NCBI GenBank assembly: GCA_042408925.1
Contig: JBHOQO010000047.1
Location: 1 to 19,780, forward strand
Direction: 5' to 3'
Length of the DNA stretch: 19,780 nucleotides
DNA from: BPIH01 sp042408925
Lineage (GTDB): Bacteria > Chloroflexota > Limnocylindria > Limnocylindrales > CSP1-4
Shown: positions 1 through 7,139 of the stretch, piece after piece
Layout: the number at the start of each line of letters is the position of its first letter
Position numbering within the stretch: position 1 is the stretch's first letter
The notes under the pieces: generated by a model
The model's input: only the letters and a program-made list of their open reading frames with translations
What the model was told of the DNA's origin: nothing
The model's database searches: none
Made by a program: the position numbers and the translations under genes

Positions 1-125
1 TTCATCGACTTCAACAGCCAGCTGATGTGCACGAACATCGGCCACGGCGACGAGCGCGTCATCGCCGCCATCCAGGCCCAGGCGGCGCAGCTCGCCTACG
101 CGAACCCCTTCATGGCCACCGAGCC
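1..125 (+). pseudogene. Fragment of a second class III aminotransferase gene copy
   Basis: These bases repeat positions 458-582 of the intact aminotransferase that follows. By eye there are about five mismatches in 125 bases and the first 68 bases are identical. Frame 1 reads FIDFNSQLMCTNIGHGDERV and continues to MATEP, the same peptide as the intact protein apart from one Gln for Arg. After about base 125 the homology stops abruptly and the frame runs into Arg/Pro-rich out-of-frame sequence. The left part lies outside the window, so this could be the 3' stump of a tandem paralogue that lost its C-terminal two-thirds, or an assembly artefact at a contig end. The mismatches argue against a simple exact-repeat artefact, but a mixed-strain assembly remains possible. 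Confidence 0.6.
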
Positions 126-286
126 CCGACCGGCCGGCGGCGACGGGCATCCCGCCGACCGCCGCGCCGGCAGTGGGACCGGGCGCTCCGCCATCGAGGG
201 GCAGCGCCGTCGCCGTCGGCGAGCGGGCGGCGACGGCGACCGTCGACGTGGAGCAGGGCCGGCCGCGGGCCGGAGAAGGTGGAGTG

Positions 287-1636
287 ATGGGCATCGAGAC
301 GACGGAACCGACGACGGGATCGGCGATGACCGGGGCCGAGATCGTCGAGCTGACGAAGCGCCACACGATCTTCGAGTGGTCGGCCCAGGCGAAGGTCGAC
401 CCGATCCCCGTCGCCGGCGCCAAGGGCGTCTACTTCTGGACCCCGGAAGGCAAGCGCTTCATCGACTTCAACAGCCAGCTGATGTGCACGAACATCGGCC
501 ACGGCGACGAGCGCGTCATCGCCGCGATCCAGGCCCAGGCCGCCCGGCTCGCCTACGCGAACCCCTTCATGGCGACCGAGCCGCGGGCCCGCCTCGGGGC
601 GAAGCTGGCCGAGATCTGCCCCGGCGACATCGACGTCTTCTTCTTCACGAACGGCGGCGCCGAGGCGAACGAGAACGCGATCAAGATCGCCCGGATGGTG
701 ACCGGCCGCCACAAGATCGGGGTCCGCTACCGCTCCTACCACGGCGGCACGGCCGGGGCGATTACCCTGACCGGCGACCCCCGGCGTTGGGCGGCCGAGC
801 CCGGCATCCCGGGCGTCTTCCGGATCCCCGACACCCACCCCTGGGGCGAACCCGAGCCGCGACCGGCCGACGAGCTCCTCGCCGAGACCGAGCGGGTCAT
901 CATGTACGAGGGCCCCAAGACGATCGCCGCCCTCATCGTCGAGACCGTCGTCGGCACGAACGGGATCCTCATCCCGCCCGACGGCTACCTCCAGGGGCTC
1001 CGCGAGCTCTGCGACCGCCACGGGATCCTCCTCATCGCCGACGAGGTCATGGCCGGCTTCGGCCGGACCGGACGCTGGTTCGCCGTTGACCACTGGGGCG
1101 TCGTTCCGGACCTCCTGACGATGGCGAAGGGCCTGACCTCGGCCTACGTCCAGCTCGGCGCCGTCGGGATGCGGCGCCCCATCGCCGACCACTTCCGGGA
1201 GAACGTCTTCTACGGTGGCCTGACCTACAACAGCCACCCCCTCGGCTGCGCCGCCGCCCTGGCGACGATCCGCGTCTACGAGGAGGACGGGCTCATCGAG
1301 CGCGCCGCTCGGATGGGCGAGGTCCTGGCCCGCCACCTCGCCGACCTGGCGGCCCGCCACCCCTCGGTCGGCGCGGTTCGAAGCATCGGGCTCTTCGGGA
1401 TCGTCGAGCTGGTCCGGCGCCGCGATCCGTGGACGCCGCTCGCGCCGTACAACGGGACGTCGGACGAGATGGCGGCCCTTGCCCGCTTCTTCCGTGAGCA
1501 GGGCCTCTACACCTTCGTCCGCTGGAACACGTTCTTCACGAACCCGCCGCTCACGATCACCGAGGCCGAGATGGCCGAGGCGTTCGAGATCATCGACCGC
1601 GGCCTCGCGATCACCGACGAGGCGGTCGAGGGCTAG
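287..1636 (+). CDS. Class III (omega-type) PLP-dependent aminotransferase
   Basis: A PLP-dependent transaminase of fold type I, class III, 449 residues, the usual length. TNGGAEANE at residues 121-129 belongs to the cofactor phosphate-binding region. ADEVMAGFGRTG carries Asp252, which should contact the pyridine nitrogen. Lys281 in MAKGLTS is the expected Schiff-base lysine. The ATG at 287 is chosen because GGTGGAG lies just upstream and conserved family sequence begins soon after; a longer reading from 173 would add only Ala/Arg/Gly-rich residues. The family includes beta-alanine:pyruvate, taurine and 4-aminobutyrate transaminases. The sequence alone does not fix the amino donor. It is the first gene of the ABC-transporter operon, 52 bases before the permease, so its substrate may be related to the imported compound. 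A beta-alanine or beta-aminoisobutyrate transaminase role in pyrimidine breakdown is an inference. Confidence 0.93.
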   Translation: MGIETTEPTTGSAMTGAEIVELTKRHTIFEWSAQAKVDPIPVAGAKGVYFWTPEGKRFIDFNSQLMCTNIGHGDERVIAAIQAQAARLAYANPFMATEPRARLGAKLAEICPGDIDVFFFTNGGAEANENAIKIARMVTGRHKIGVRYRSYHGGTAGAITLTGDPRRWAAEPGIPGVFRIPDTHPWGEPEPRPADELLAETERVIMYEGPKTIAALIVETVVGTNGILIPPDGYLQGLRELCDRHGILLIADEVMAGFGRTGRWFAVDHWGVVPDLLTMAKGLTSAYVQLGAVGMRRPIADHFRENVFYGGLTYNSHPLGCAAALATIRVYEEDGLIERAARMGEVLARHLADLAARHPSVGAVRSIGLFGIVELVRRRDPWTPLAPYNGTSDEMAALARFFREQGLYTFVRWNTFFTNPPLTITEAEMAEAFEIIDRGLAITDEAVEG

Positions 1637-1673
1637 CGGCGAGCCCGAACCGAGCGAGCGGACGCAGCGTCCC

Positions 1674-1680
1674 GGAGGAG
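1674..1680 (+). promoter_or_regulatory. Ribosome binding site fixing the first permease start
   Basis: GGAGGAG lies 8 bases before the GTG at 1689. The open frame extends upstream to 1479 inside the aminotransferase gene, but that part is Ser/Arg-rich shadow sequence, so this site decides the start. Confidence 0.75.
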
Positions 1681-1688
1681 CGACGAGC

Positions 1689-2732
1689 GTGGTCGAGGGC
1701 ACGAACCGGGTCGCCCGGGCGAACGAGCGGTCGACGGCAGGCCCTCGTCCGCCCGACCCGCCGACCGACCCCCCGAGCGTCGACGGACTCGCCGTCGAGA
1801 TCGAGCCGACCGAGCTCGAGCGGACCGAGGTCGAGCTCGCCGAAGCCCTCGAGGCGGCCGCCCCGCCGACCCGGCGGCGGGCCTTCCTCCGCTCGGTCGT
1901 CACCTTCGTCCTCTTCCTGGGCGCCGTCGCCGCCGTCTGGGAGCTCGTCAAGCTCCTCGGGGGCGACCCCTGGCGGGTTGACGGCCGGGTCGTCTGGGAT
2001 CCGCCGCTCCGACTCCCCCTCGCCGACGACGTCAGCCTCCCCCACGTTTGGAGCGTCGTCGCCGCCTTCGCGGCCCCGGTCCAGCGCGGGAGCGACACGT
2101 CCCTCGCCGCCTACCTCGTCGGCCAGGCCCTCTTCACCTGGCGCGAGGCGGCCCTCGGCTTCGCCGCCGGGACCCTCCTCGGCCTCCTCCTGGCGACCCT
2201 CTTCGTCCACTCGCACCTGCTCGAGCGGGCGTTCGTCCCGTACGTCATCGCCAGCCAGACGATCCCGATCATCGCCCTCGCCCCGATGATCGTCGTCTAC
2301 TTCGGGGCGAACGTCTTCTCGGTCGTCGTCATCGCCACGTACCTGACGTTCTTCCCGGTCACCATCGCGATGATGCGGGGGCTGCGCTCGCCGGACCCCC
2401 GAGCCCTGGAGCTGATGCGCTCGTACGCCGCCTCGGCCCGCGACGTCTACGTCAAGGTCCGCCTTCCGGCCTCGCTGCCGTACCTCTTCACCGCCCTGAA
2501 GATCGCGACGACGGCGAGCATCGTCGGGGCGATCATCGGCGAGGGCCCGGGCGGGATCCCCGACGGCCTGGGCCGGGCGATCATCAACTTCAACCAGTAC
2601 TACATCACGGCGCCCGAGCGGCTCTGGGCGGCGATCATCGCCTCGGGCCTCCTCGGGATCGTCTTCTTCCTCATCGTCCGGGCGGCCGAGCTCGTCGTGC
2701 TCCGGAACCGCCCCGACGCCCAGGAGACCTGA
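1689..2732 (+). CDS. ABC transporter permease, NitT/TauT type (first of two)
   Basis: Inner-membrane permease of a SsuC/TauC-like importer (BPD_transp_1 fold), 347 residues. It starts at GTG 1689 behind a strong Shine-Dalgarno site. Residues 1 to about 57 form a hydrophilic Pro- and Glu-rich cytosolic tail, which makes it longer than the 250-280 residues typical of the family. The first membrane span is near FLRSVVTFVLFLGAVAAVW, followed by a loop of about 50 residues before the next span. The coupling-helix EAA-like loop is visible as ELMRSYAASARDVYVKVRLP, which docks on the ATPase. The gene lies between the aminotransferase and the ATPase and pairs with a second, different permease downstream, so the channel is probably a heterodimer. 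Confidence 0.9.
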   Translation: MVEGTNRVARANERSTAGPRPPDPPTDPPSVDGLAVEIEPTELERTEVELAEALEAAAPPTRRRAFLRSVVTFVLFLGAVAAVWELVKLLGGDPWRVDGRVVWDPPLRLPLADDVSLPHVWSVVAAFAAPVQRGSDTSLAAYLVGQALFTWREAALGFAAGTLLGLLLATLFVHSHLLERAFVPYVIASQTIPIIALAPMIVVYFGANVFSVVVIATYLTFFPVTIAMMRGLRSPDPRALELMRSYAASARDVYVKVRLPASLPYLFTALKIATTASIVGAIIGEGPGGIPDGLGRAIINFNQYYITAPERLWAAIIASGLLGIVFFLIVRAAELVVLRNRPDAQET

Positions 2733-2780
2733 GGGAGTCATGGGGACGAGCCCGAACCCGATCGCAGGAGGAGTGCTGCC

Positions 2781-3641
2781 GTGACCACCACGACCGCAGC
2801 CGAGACCGTCGTCCGCAGCGCCGGGGTCGAGAAGCGCTTCGCGGCCGGCGGCCGCTCGACGACCCTCGCGCTCACCGGGATCGACCTGGAGATCCGGCGC
2901 GGCGAGTTCGTCTCGCTCATCGGCCCCTCGGGCTGCGGGAAGTCGACGCTCCTGCGGCTCATCGGCGACTTGACCCCGCCGACCGCCGGGACGATCACCG
3001 TAAACGGCAAGCCCGCCCCCCAGGCCCGCCTCGACCGCGACTACGGGATGGTCTTCCAGGCTCCGGTCCTCTTCGACTGGCGGACTGTCGAGGACAACGT
3101 CATCCTGCCCCTCGAGATCCTCGGCCGGCCGAAGGCCGAGCGGGTGGCCCGGGCGCGGGCGATGCTCGAGCTCGTCGAGCTGAGCGGCTTCACCCGCCAC
3201 TACCCGTACCAGCTCTCGGGCGGGATGCAGCAGCGGGTCGCCATCGCCCGGGCCCTCGCCTTCGAGCCGGCGATCCTCCTCATGGACGAGCCGTTCGGGG
3301 CCCTCGACGAGATGACCCGGGAGCGGATGAACCAGGAGCTCCTCCGGATCTGGGAGCGGACCGGGACGACGATCGTCTTCGTCACCCACTCGATCCCCGA
3401 GGCGGTCTTCCTCTCCTCGCGGGTCGTCGTCATGAGCGCCCGGCCGGGCCGGATCACGAAGATCATCGAGGTCGACCTGCCGCGACCGCGTGGTTTCGAG
3501 ACCCGGGAGCTGCCGCGCTACTTCGAGCTCGTCACCGCGGTCCGCGAAGCGCTCCGGGCGGGGGAGGGGAACGGCGGGAACGAGGCGACCAGCCCCAGTC
3601 GGCCGTCGAGCGGGCGGCTCGCAGCGGAGGGGCTCGGCTGA
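2781..3641 (+). CDS. ABC transporter ATP-binding protein, NitT/TauT type
   Basis: Cytoplasmic ATPase that powers the importer, 286 residues, related to SsuB/TauB/ThiZ. All nucleotide-binding motifs are intact: Walker A GPSGCGKST at residues 48-56, Q-loop Gln93, signature LSGGMQQ from residue 145, Walker B ILLMDEP from 165, and the H-loop His203 in FVTHS. The GTG start at 2781 has AGGAGGAG seven bases upstream. The C-terminal stretch of about 50 residues after the conserved fold is Gly/Ser/Pro-rich and probably not catalytic. The stop codon overlaps the start of the next permease by one base (TGATG), which indicates translational coupling. Only one ATPase is encoded, so it should form a homodimer under the two permeases. 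Confidence 0.95.
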   Translation: MTTTTAAETVVRSAGVEKRFAAGGRSTTLALTGIDLEIRRGEFVSLIGPSGCGKSTLLRLIGDLTPPTAGTITVNGKPAPQARLDRDYGMVFQAPVLFDWRTVEDNVILPLEILGRPKAERVARARAMLELVELSGFTRHYPYQLSGGMQQRVAIARALAFEPAILLMDEPFGALDEMTRERMNQELLRIWERTGTTIVFVTHSIPEAVFLSSRVVVMSARPGRITKIIEVDLPRPRGFETRELPRYFELVTAVREALRAGEGNGGNEATSPSRPSSGRLAAEGLG

Positions 3642-4495
3642 TGGCCGGGGCGGAGGCGACGCTCCGGGCCCCCTCGGGCGGCGTCGAGCGCCGGCTCCGG
3701 AGCCGGCTCGGGCAGCGGGTCCGCTACTACCTCCCGGCCGTCCTCGTCTTCTTCGGCGTCCTCGGGCTCTGGGAGCTCCTCGTCGCCGCCCTCGACATCC
3801 GGGCCTTCGTCCTCCCGGCCCCCTCGGCGATCGTCGCCGCCCTTGTCGAGACGTGGGACTCGGGCCGCTGGCCGATCGGGCCGGCCTTCGTCAACACCTT
3901 CCTCCAGGCCATCGGCGGGCTCCTCGTCGGGACCCTTGCCGGGGTCGGGGCGGCGTTCCTGACGGCCCGCTGGACGACCGCCCGCGATTCGATCCTCCCG
4001 ATCGCGGTCGCCCTCAACGCGGTCCCGATCATCGCCGTGGCGCCGCTCTTCAACAACTGGTTCGGCCTCACGAACCCGGTGTCGAAGATGATGGTTGCCG
4101 CGCTCCTCGTCTTCTTCCCGGTCATGATCAACGTGACCCGGGGCCTCAGCCAGGTCTCGCCGGCGTCCCTTGAGCTCATGCGCTCCTACGCCTGCTCGGA
4201 GTGGACGATCCTCCGGAAGGTCCGGATCCCGAACATGCTCCCCTTCTTCTTCACGGCCCTGAAGGTCGCGACGACGCTCAGCCTCATCGGGGCGATCGTC
4301 GCCCAGTACTTCGGCGGCGCCTCGGACGTCCTCGGGCGAGTCATCGTCCAGAGCGCGAGCGCCCTCCGGTTCGACATCACCTGGGCGGCGATCGTCATGG
4401 CCTCGGTGACCGGGATCGTCCTCTATCTCGTCGTCGTGGCCATCGAGCGGGTCGTGATCCCCTGGCATGCCTCGCTCAGAGAGCCGGAGGTCTGA
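3641..4495 (+). CDS. ABC transporter permease, NitT/TauT type (second of two)
   Basis: Second inner-membrane permease of the same importer, 284 residues, a normal length. It begins at ATG 3641, sharing one base with the ATPase stop, with GGAGGGG eight to nine bases upstream. About six hydrophobic spans are visible, beginning with YYLPAVLVFFGVLGLWELLV. The ATPase-docking loop reads ELMRSYACSEWTILRKVRIP and matches the loop of the first permease closely, as expected for paralogous halves of one channel. The VLPAPSAIVAAL stretch after the first span is typical of SsuC/ThiX-like permeases. It lacks the long N-terminal tail and the large first loop of its partner. It is followed after 185 bases by the binding-protein gene. 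Confidence 0.93.
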   Translation: MAGAEATLRAPSGGVERRLRSRLGQRVRYYLPAVLVFFGVLGLWELLVAALDIRAFVLPAPSAIVAALVETWDSGRWPIGPAFVNTFLQAIGGLLVGTLAGVGAAFLTARWTTARDSILPIAVALNAVPIIAVAPLFNNWFGLTNPVSKMMVAALLVFFPVMINVTRGLSQVSPASLELMRSYACSEWTILRKVRIPNMLPFFFTALKVATTLSLIGAIVAQYFGGASDVLGRVIVQSASALRFDITWAAIVMASVTGIVLYLVVVAIERVVIPWHASLREPEV

Positions 4496-4568
4496 CGGAT
4501 GACCGGACCGACGGCGACCCGCTCGCCGCGGCTGCCGAACCCGGCTGGCGAACCGCCGGCCGAGTCGC

Positions 4569-4574
4569 TACGAT
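4569..4574 (+). promoter_or_regulatory. Possible -10 element before the binding-protein gene
   Basis: TACGAT matches the -10 hexamer seen before gltX in this window. It lies 106 bases before the binding-protein ATG, in the only sizeable gap of the operon. No convincing -35 is visible. A separate promoter here would allow extra expression of the binding protein. This rests on pattern only. Confidence 0.25.
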
Positions 4575-4680
4575 GCGCGCCAACATTCGGCGTGCCGGCC
4601 GATCCGCCGCCGGGACGGCGGGGCGGTCGGGGTCGAATCGAGAGGGCGGCCCGCAGGGGCCGTCGAGTAGGAGGAGGTCG

Positions 4681-5772
4681 ATGAAGCGTTCCCGTTCCGT
4701 TCTCACCCTCATCGCCGGCGCCGTCCTCGTCGCCGCGGCGTGCTCCGGCGGCGGAGGCGGCGGTCAGGCGGCGAAGGTCCGGGTCCAGCTCCAGTGGGTC
4801 CCCCAGGCCCAGTTTGCCGGCTACTACGCGGCCCTCGAGCAGGGCTACTACAAGGCCGAGAACCTCGACGTCACGATCGTTCCCGGCGGGCCCGACGTCG
4901 TTCCCCAGCAGGTCGGGTCGGCGGCCGGCGGCCCCGAGTTCACCACCTCGTGGCTGCCGAAGGTCCTCGAGGCCCGCGAGGGCGGCTCGGACCTCGTGAA
5001 CATCGCCCAGGTCTTCCAGCGCTCGGGCACGCTCTCGGTGACCTGGGCCGACAGCGGGATCAAATCGCCGGCCGACTTCAAGGGTAAGAAGGTCGGCGTC
5101 TGGGACTTCGGCAACGAGTTCGAGGTGACCGCCGCCGCCCGCAAGTACGGGCTCGAGGAAGGGCGCGACTACGAGAAGGTCATCCAGGCCTTCGACATGA
5201 ACGCCTTCCTCAAGCGCGAGATCGACGTCGCCGAGGCGATGATCTACAACGAGTACGCTCAGGTCCTCGAGACGGTGAACCCGGCGACCGGGCAGCTCTA
5301 TCAGCCCTCCGACATGAACGTCATCGACTACAACAAGGAGGGCACGGCGATGCTCCAGGACGGGATCTTCGCCCGGGCCTCCTGGCTCGCCGAAGGGAAC
5401 AACAAGGACATCGCGATCCGCTTCCTCCGGGCGTCCTTCCGGGGCTGGATCTACTGCCGCGACAATCCGGGGGCATGCGTCGACTACGTGCTGAAGGCCG
5501 GGACCGCCCTCGGCAAGGGCCACCAGGCCTGGCAGATGAACGAGATCAACCCGCTCATCTGGCCCTCGCCGAACGGGATCGGGATCATGGACAAGGCGCT
5601 CTACGACCAGACGGTCCAGATCGCCCGCCAGGCCAACATCCTGAAGGCGGACCCGTCGCCCGACGCGTATCGAACCGACCTCGCCGAAGAAGCCCTCAAG
5701 GGGATCAGCGAGGACGCCAAGGGTCTGAACTTCCAGAAGGGGACGGTCACGGTGACCGAAGGCGGGAACTGA
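4681..5772 (+). CDS. ABC transporter substrate-binding lipoprotein, NMT1/THI5-like
   Basis: Extracytoplasmic solute-binding lipoprotein of 363 residues that delivers the substrate to the two permeases. The ATG at 4681 is preceded by AGGAGGAGG, and the upstream part of the open frame overlaps the previous gene and is not coding. Residues 1-20 are a lipoprotein signal peptide with lipobox LVAAAC; Cys21 is the lipidated residue, followed by a Ser/Gly linker. The mature domain opens with VRVQLQWVPQAQFAGYYAAL, a hallmark of the NMT1/THI5-like family that includes binding proteins for thiamine precursors (ThiY), riboflavin (RibY) and other aromatic or pyrimidine-like solutes. The conserved C-terminal stretch with YCRDNPGACVDYV is also present. 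Nitrate, sulfonate or taurine ligands are less likely from this N-terminal signature. It is the last gene of the operon. Confidence 0.93.
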   Translation: MKRSRSVLTLIAGAVLVAAACSGGGGGGQAAKVRVQLQWVPQAQFAGYYAALEQGYYKAENLDVTIVPGGPDVVPQQVGSAAGGPEFTTSWLPKVLEAREGGSDLVNIAQVFQRSGTLSVTWADSGIKSPADFKGKKVGVWDFGNEFEVTAAARKYGLEEGRDYEKVIQAFDMNAFLKREIDVAEAMIYNEYAQVLETVNPATGQLYQPSDMNVIDYNKEGTAMLQDGIFARASWLAEGNNKDIAIRFLRASFRGWIYCRDNPGACVDYVLKAGTALGKGHQAWQMNEINPLIWPSPNGIGIMDKALYDQTVQIARQANILKADPSPDAYRTDLAEEALKGISEDAKGLNFQKGTVTVTEGGN

Positions 5773-5806
5773 CCGTCGAATCCTGACCCGGGGGGAGGAG
5801 GTGCGA

Positions 5807-5838
5807 CGATCGGGCCGGCCGCGAGGCCGGCCCGATCG
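5807..5838. terminator. GC-rich hairpin between convergent genes
   Basis: A perfect 14-bp inverted repeat (5807-5820 and 5825-5838) closes on the loop GCGA, a GNRA-type tetraloop. It lies 35 bases after the binding-protein stop and 40 bases beyond the stop of the convergent small gene. No T-run follows on either side (the right flank is ATTCCCCC), so it is not a classical intrinsic terminator. It may still act as a bidirectional terminator or mRNA 3' stabiliser. Confidence 0.65.
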
Positions 5839-5877
5839 ATTCCCCCGTCGTCGAAGGCTTGGGTTTGCCGGGGCCGG

Positions 5878-6072
5878 CTAGCGACCCAGGTCCTGGGTCA
5901 GGTGCTGGGTCGGCAGGTAGGGAGTGCCGACGTGGCTGCCGACGACCGGCGCCGGTCGGACGTCGAGGGCGTCGGCGACGAGGGCGAGGACGAGGATCAG
6001 GGCGCCGACGGCGAGGGCGAGCCAGAGCGGCAGGCTCCGCCGCGCCGGTGCCGCGACCGGATAGGTGGACAC
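5878..6072 (-). CDS. Small single-span membrane protein, unknown function
   Basis: A 64-residue protein that I do not recognise. It starts with GTG at 6072 behind AAGGAGGGAG, one of the better ribosome binding sites in the window, which is the main reason to believe it is real. Residues 1-13 are polar with Arg11-Arg12. Residues 14-33 (LPLWLALAVGALILVLALVA) form one clear membrane span. The remaining 31 residues are polar, Pro/His/Gln-containing and lack cysteine. By the positive-inside rule the N-terminus should be cytoplasmic and the tail outside. It could be a small accessory subunit or a membrane peptide; no catalytic motif is seen. It lies downstream of the broken sigma factor on the same strand and converges on the importer operon. 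The end of the gene contains GACCCAG-GTC-CTGGGTC, a 7-bp inverted repeat at 5883-5899. Confidence 0.65.
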   Translation of the reverse strand: MSTYPVAAPARRSLPLWLALAVGALILVLALVADALDVRPAPVVGSHVGTPYLPTQHLTQDLGR

Positions 6073-6416
6073 GGCTCCCTCCTTCGGAGTCGAAGGGACG
6101 CGCCGGCGGGTTGGGGTTGGGCGTGGGTTGCCCGGGGCGGGTCCGGCGTCGGCCGCCGAGTCCCGACGCGTCGCCCACCCGGTGGCATATCACATGCTAG
6201 GCGCGCGAGGCTGGGATCCAAGGGCCATCCGGGCCGCCGGGGTAGGACGGATGGCGGGCATGGGATGCGGGAGGTGGCCGGGCAGCGAACCTGCTTGCGG
6301 GCGGCCACGAGAACCGCGCGCTGGTGATCAGGCAATGAAAACGCGGGCGGGGCCCGAGATCCGCCTGGGCGACCGAGCCCGGGTCCCCGTGTCGGGCCGG
6401 CGGATCCGCGCGAACG
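6073..6416. other. Gene-free stretch between small membrane gene and sigma remnant
   Basis: I see no supportable gene here. Open frames on both strands have Arg/Pro/Ser-rich compositions without family motifs. Parts of it, for example GGCATATCACATGCTAG near 6184 and CAATGAAAACG near 6333, are less GC-rich than the surrounding coding DNA. On the minus strand TAGCAT (6195-6200) could be a -10 for the small membrane protein, but no -35 is evident. The stretch may contain decayed remains of whatever followed the sigma factor. Confidence 0.4.
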
Positions 6417-6996
6417 TCAGTGGGCGATCCAGACGAACCAGCGATCACCGATTGGGGCAACGAGCAGCACGACCGACGCGGCGCCTGCGCCGCGTACGTT
6501 CGGATGATCGACAAACACGAGCCAGGCACGACTGGCCCGGGCGAGGAGGTCGCGGCGAGCCAGATCCTCGCCGGGATCGCCGGCGACCCGAGCCTGGGTC
6601 GCAGCCCATCCGTCCCTCTGCTCGCGCGCGTCGTCGGCGGGGACGGTGCGCACGGCGACACGCCGGCGGGCACGGAGGCGATCGCGGCAGGCGTTCACGA
6701 GGATCCGCCCGAACCAGGCGGGGAATCGCTCCGGGTCGCGGAGCTCGTCCCAGTGAGTCCAGGCCGAGAGGGTGGCGTCGTGGACGGCGTCCTCGGCCTC
6801 AGAGGTCGTCGCCGAGGATGAGGGTGGCGTAGCGGTAGGCGTTGTCGAGGACGCGGCGATCCAGGTACGCCCGAAAGGAATCGGCCCGCCGTTGGGGGTC
6901 CGGGTCCCGGCGGGCCTCGGCTCGGACCGCCGCCAAGCGCGGCTGGGATCCCTCGAGTTCCATCGGTTGATTCGACGATGGAGGGGGCGAAAACAT
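6417..6996 (-). pseudogene. ECF-type sigma factor, frameshifted and lacking region 4
   Basis: Two minus-strand frames join into one protein. The first (6996-6799) reads FRAYLDRRVLDNAYRYATLILGDDL and stops. The second continues with EAEDAVHDATLSAW and THWDELRDPERFPAWFGRIL, then VNACRDRLRARRR. Together this is sigma-70 region 2 of an extracytoplasmic-function sigma factor. Removing the single A at 6801 (the T in minus-strand CTC-T-GAG) restores an uninterrupted DDLEAEDAV, so a one-base insertion is the simplest lesion. The protein then diverges after LARRDLLARA: instead of sigma region 4 it ends in a 38-residue tail finishing WFVWIAH, with a lower share of G/C third positions. Without region 4 it could not recognise -35 DNA. 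A sequencing error could explain the frameshift but not the missing domain. ATG 6996 is the first possible start, as an in-frame TGA precedes it; no good ribosome site is seen. Confidence 0.75.
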
Positions 6997-7139
6997 TCAC
7001 CGCGGGGCGGGATCCCCTTTGTGGTCCGACCGGCTCGACGGCGCCAGCTCGTGGAGCGGGCGACCCCGTCCGCCGAGCAGTGGCCGGGGCCGATCAGCCC
7101 CTCGTTGTACGAGCCGAGGACGCCGGCCGCCGCGATCGC

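Noticed and set aside
173..286. N-terminal extension of the aminotransferase from the ATG at 173
   Set aside because: The extra 38 residues are low-complexity, and a ribosome site and family-like start are found at 287.
4499..4684. Short open frame of 61 codons between the second permease and the binding protein
   Set aside because: It has GGAGG upstream, but the product is an Arg/Pro/Gly-rich string without motifs and it overlaps the binding-protein ribosome site and start. A leader peptide cannot be excluded but is not supported.
6795..6810. Programmed +1 frameshift at CTC-TGA in the sigma gene, similar to the prfB recoding site
   Set aside because: The codon-stop arrangement resembles prfB, but no internal Shine-Dalgarno-like stimulator lies upstream and the protein also lacks region 4, so mutation is simpler.
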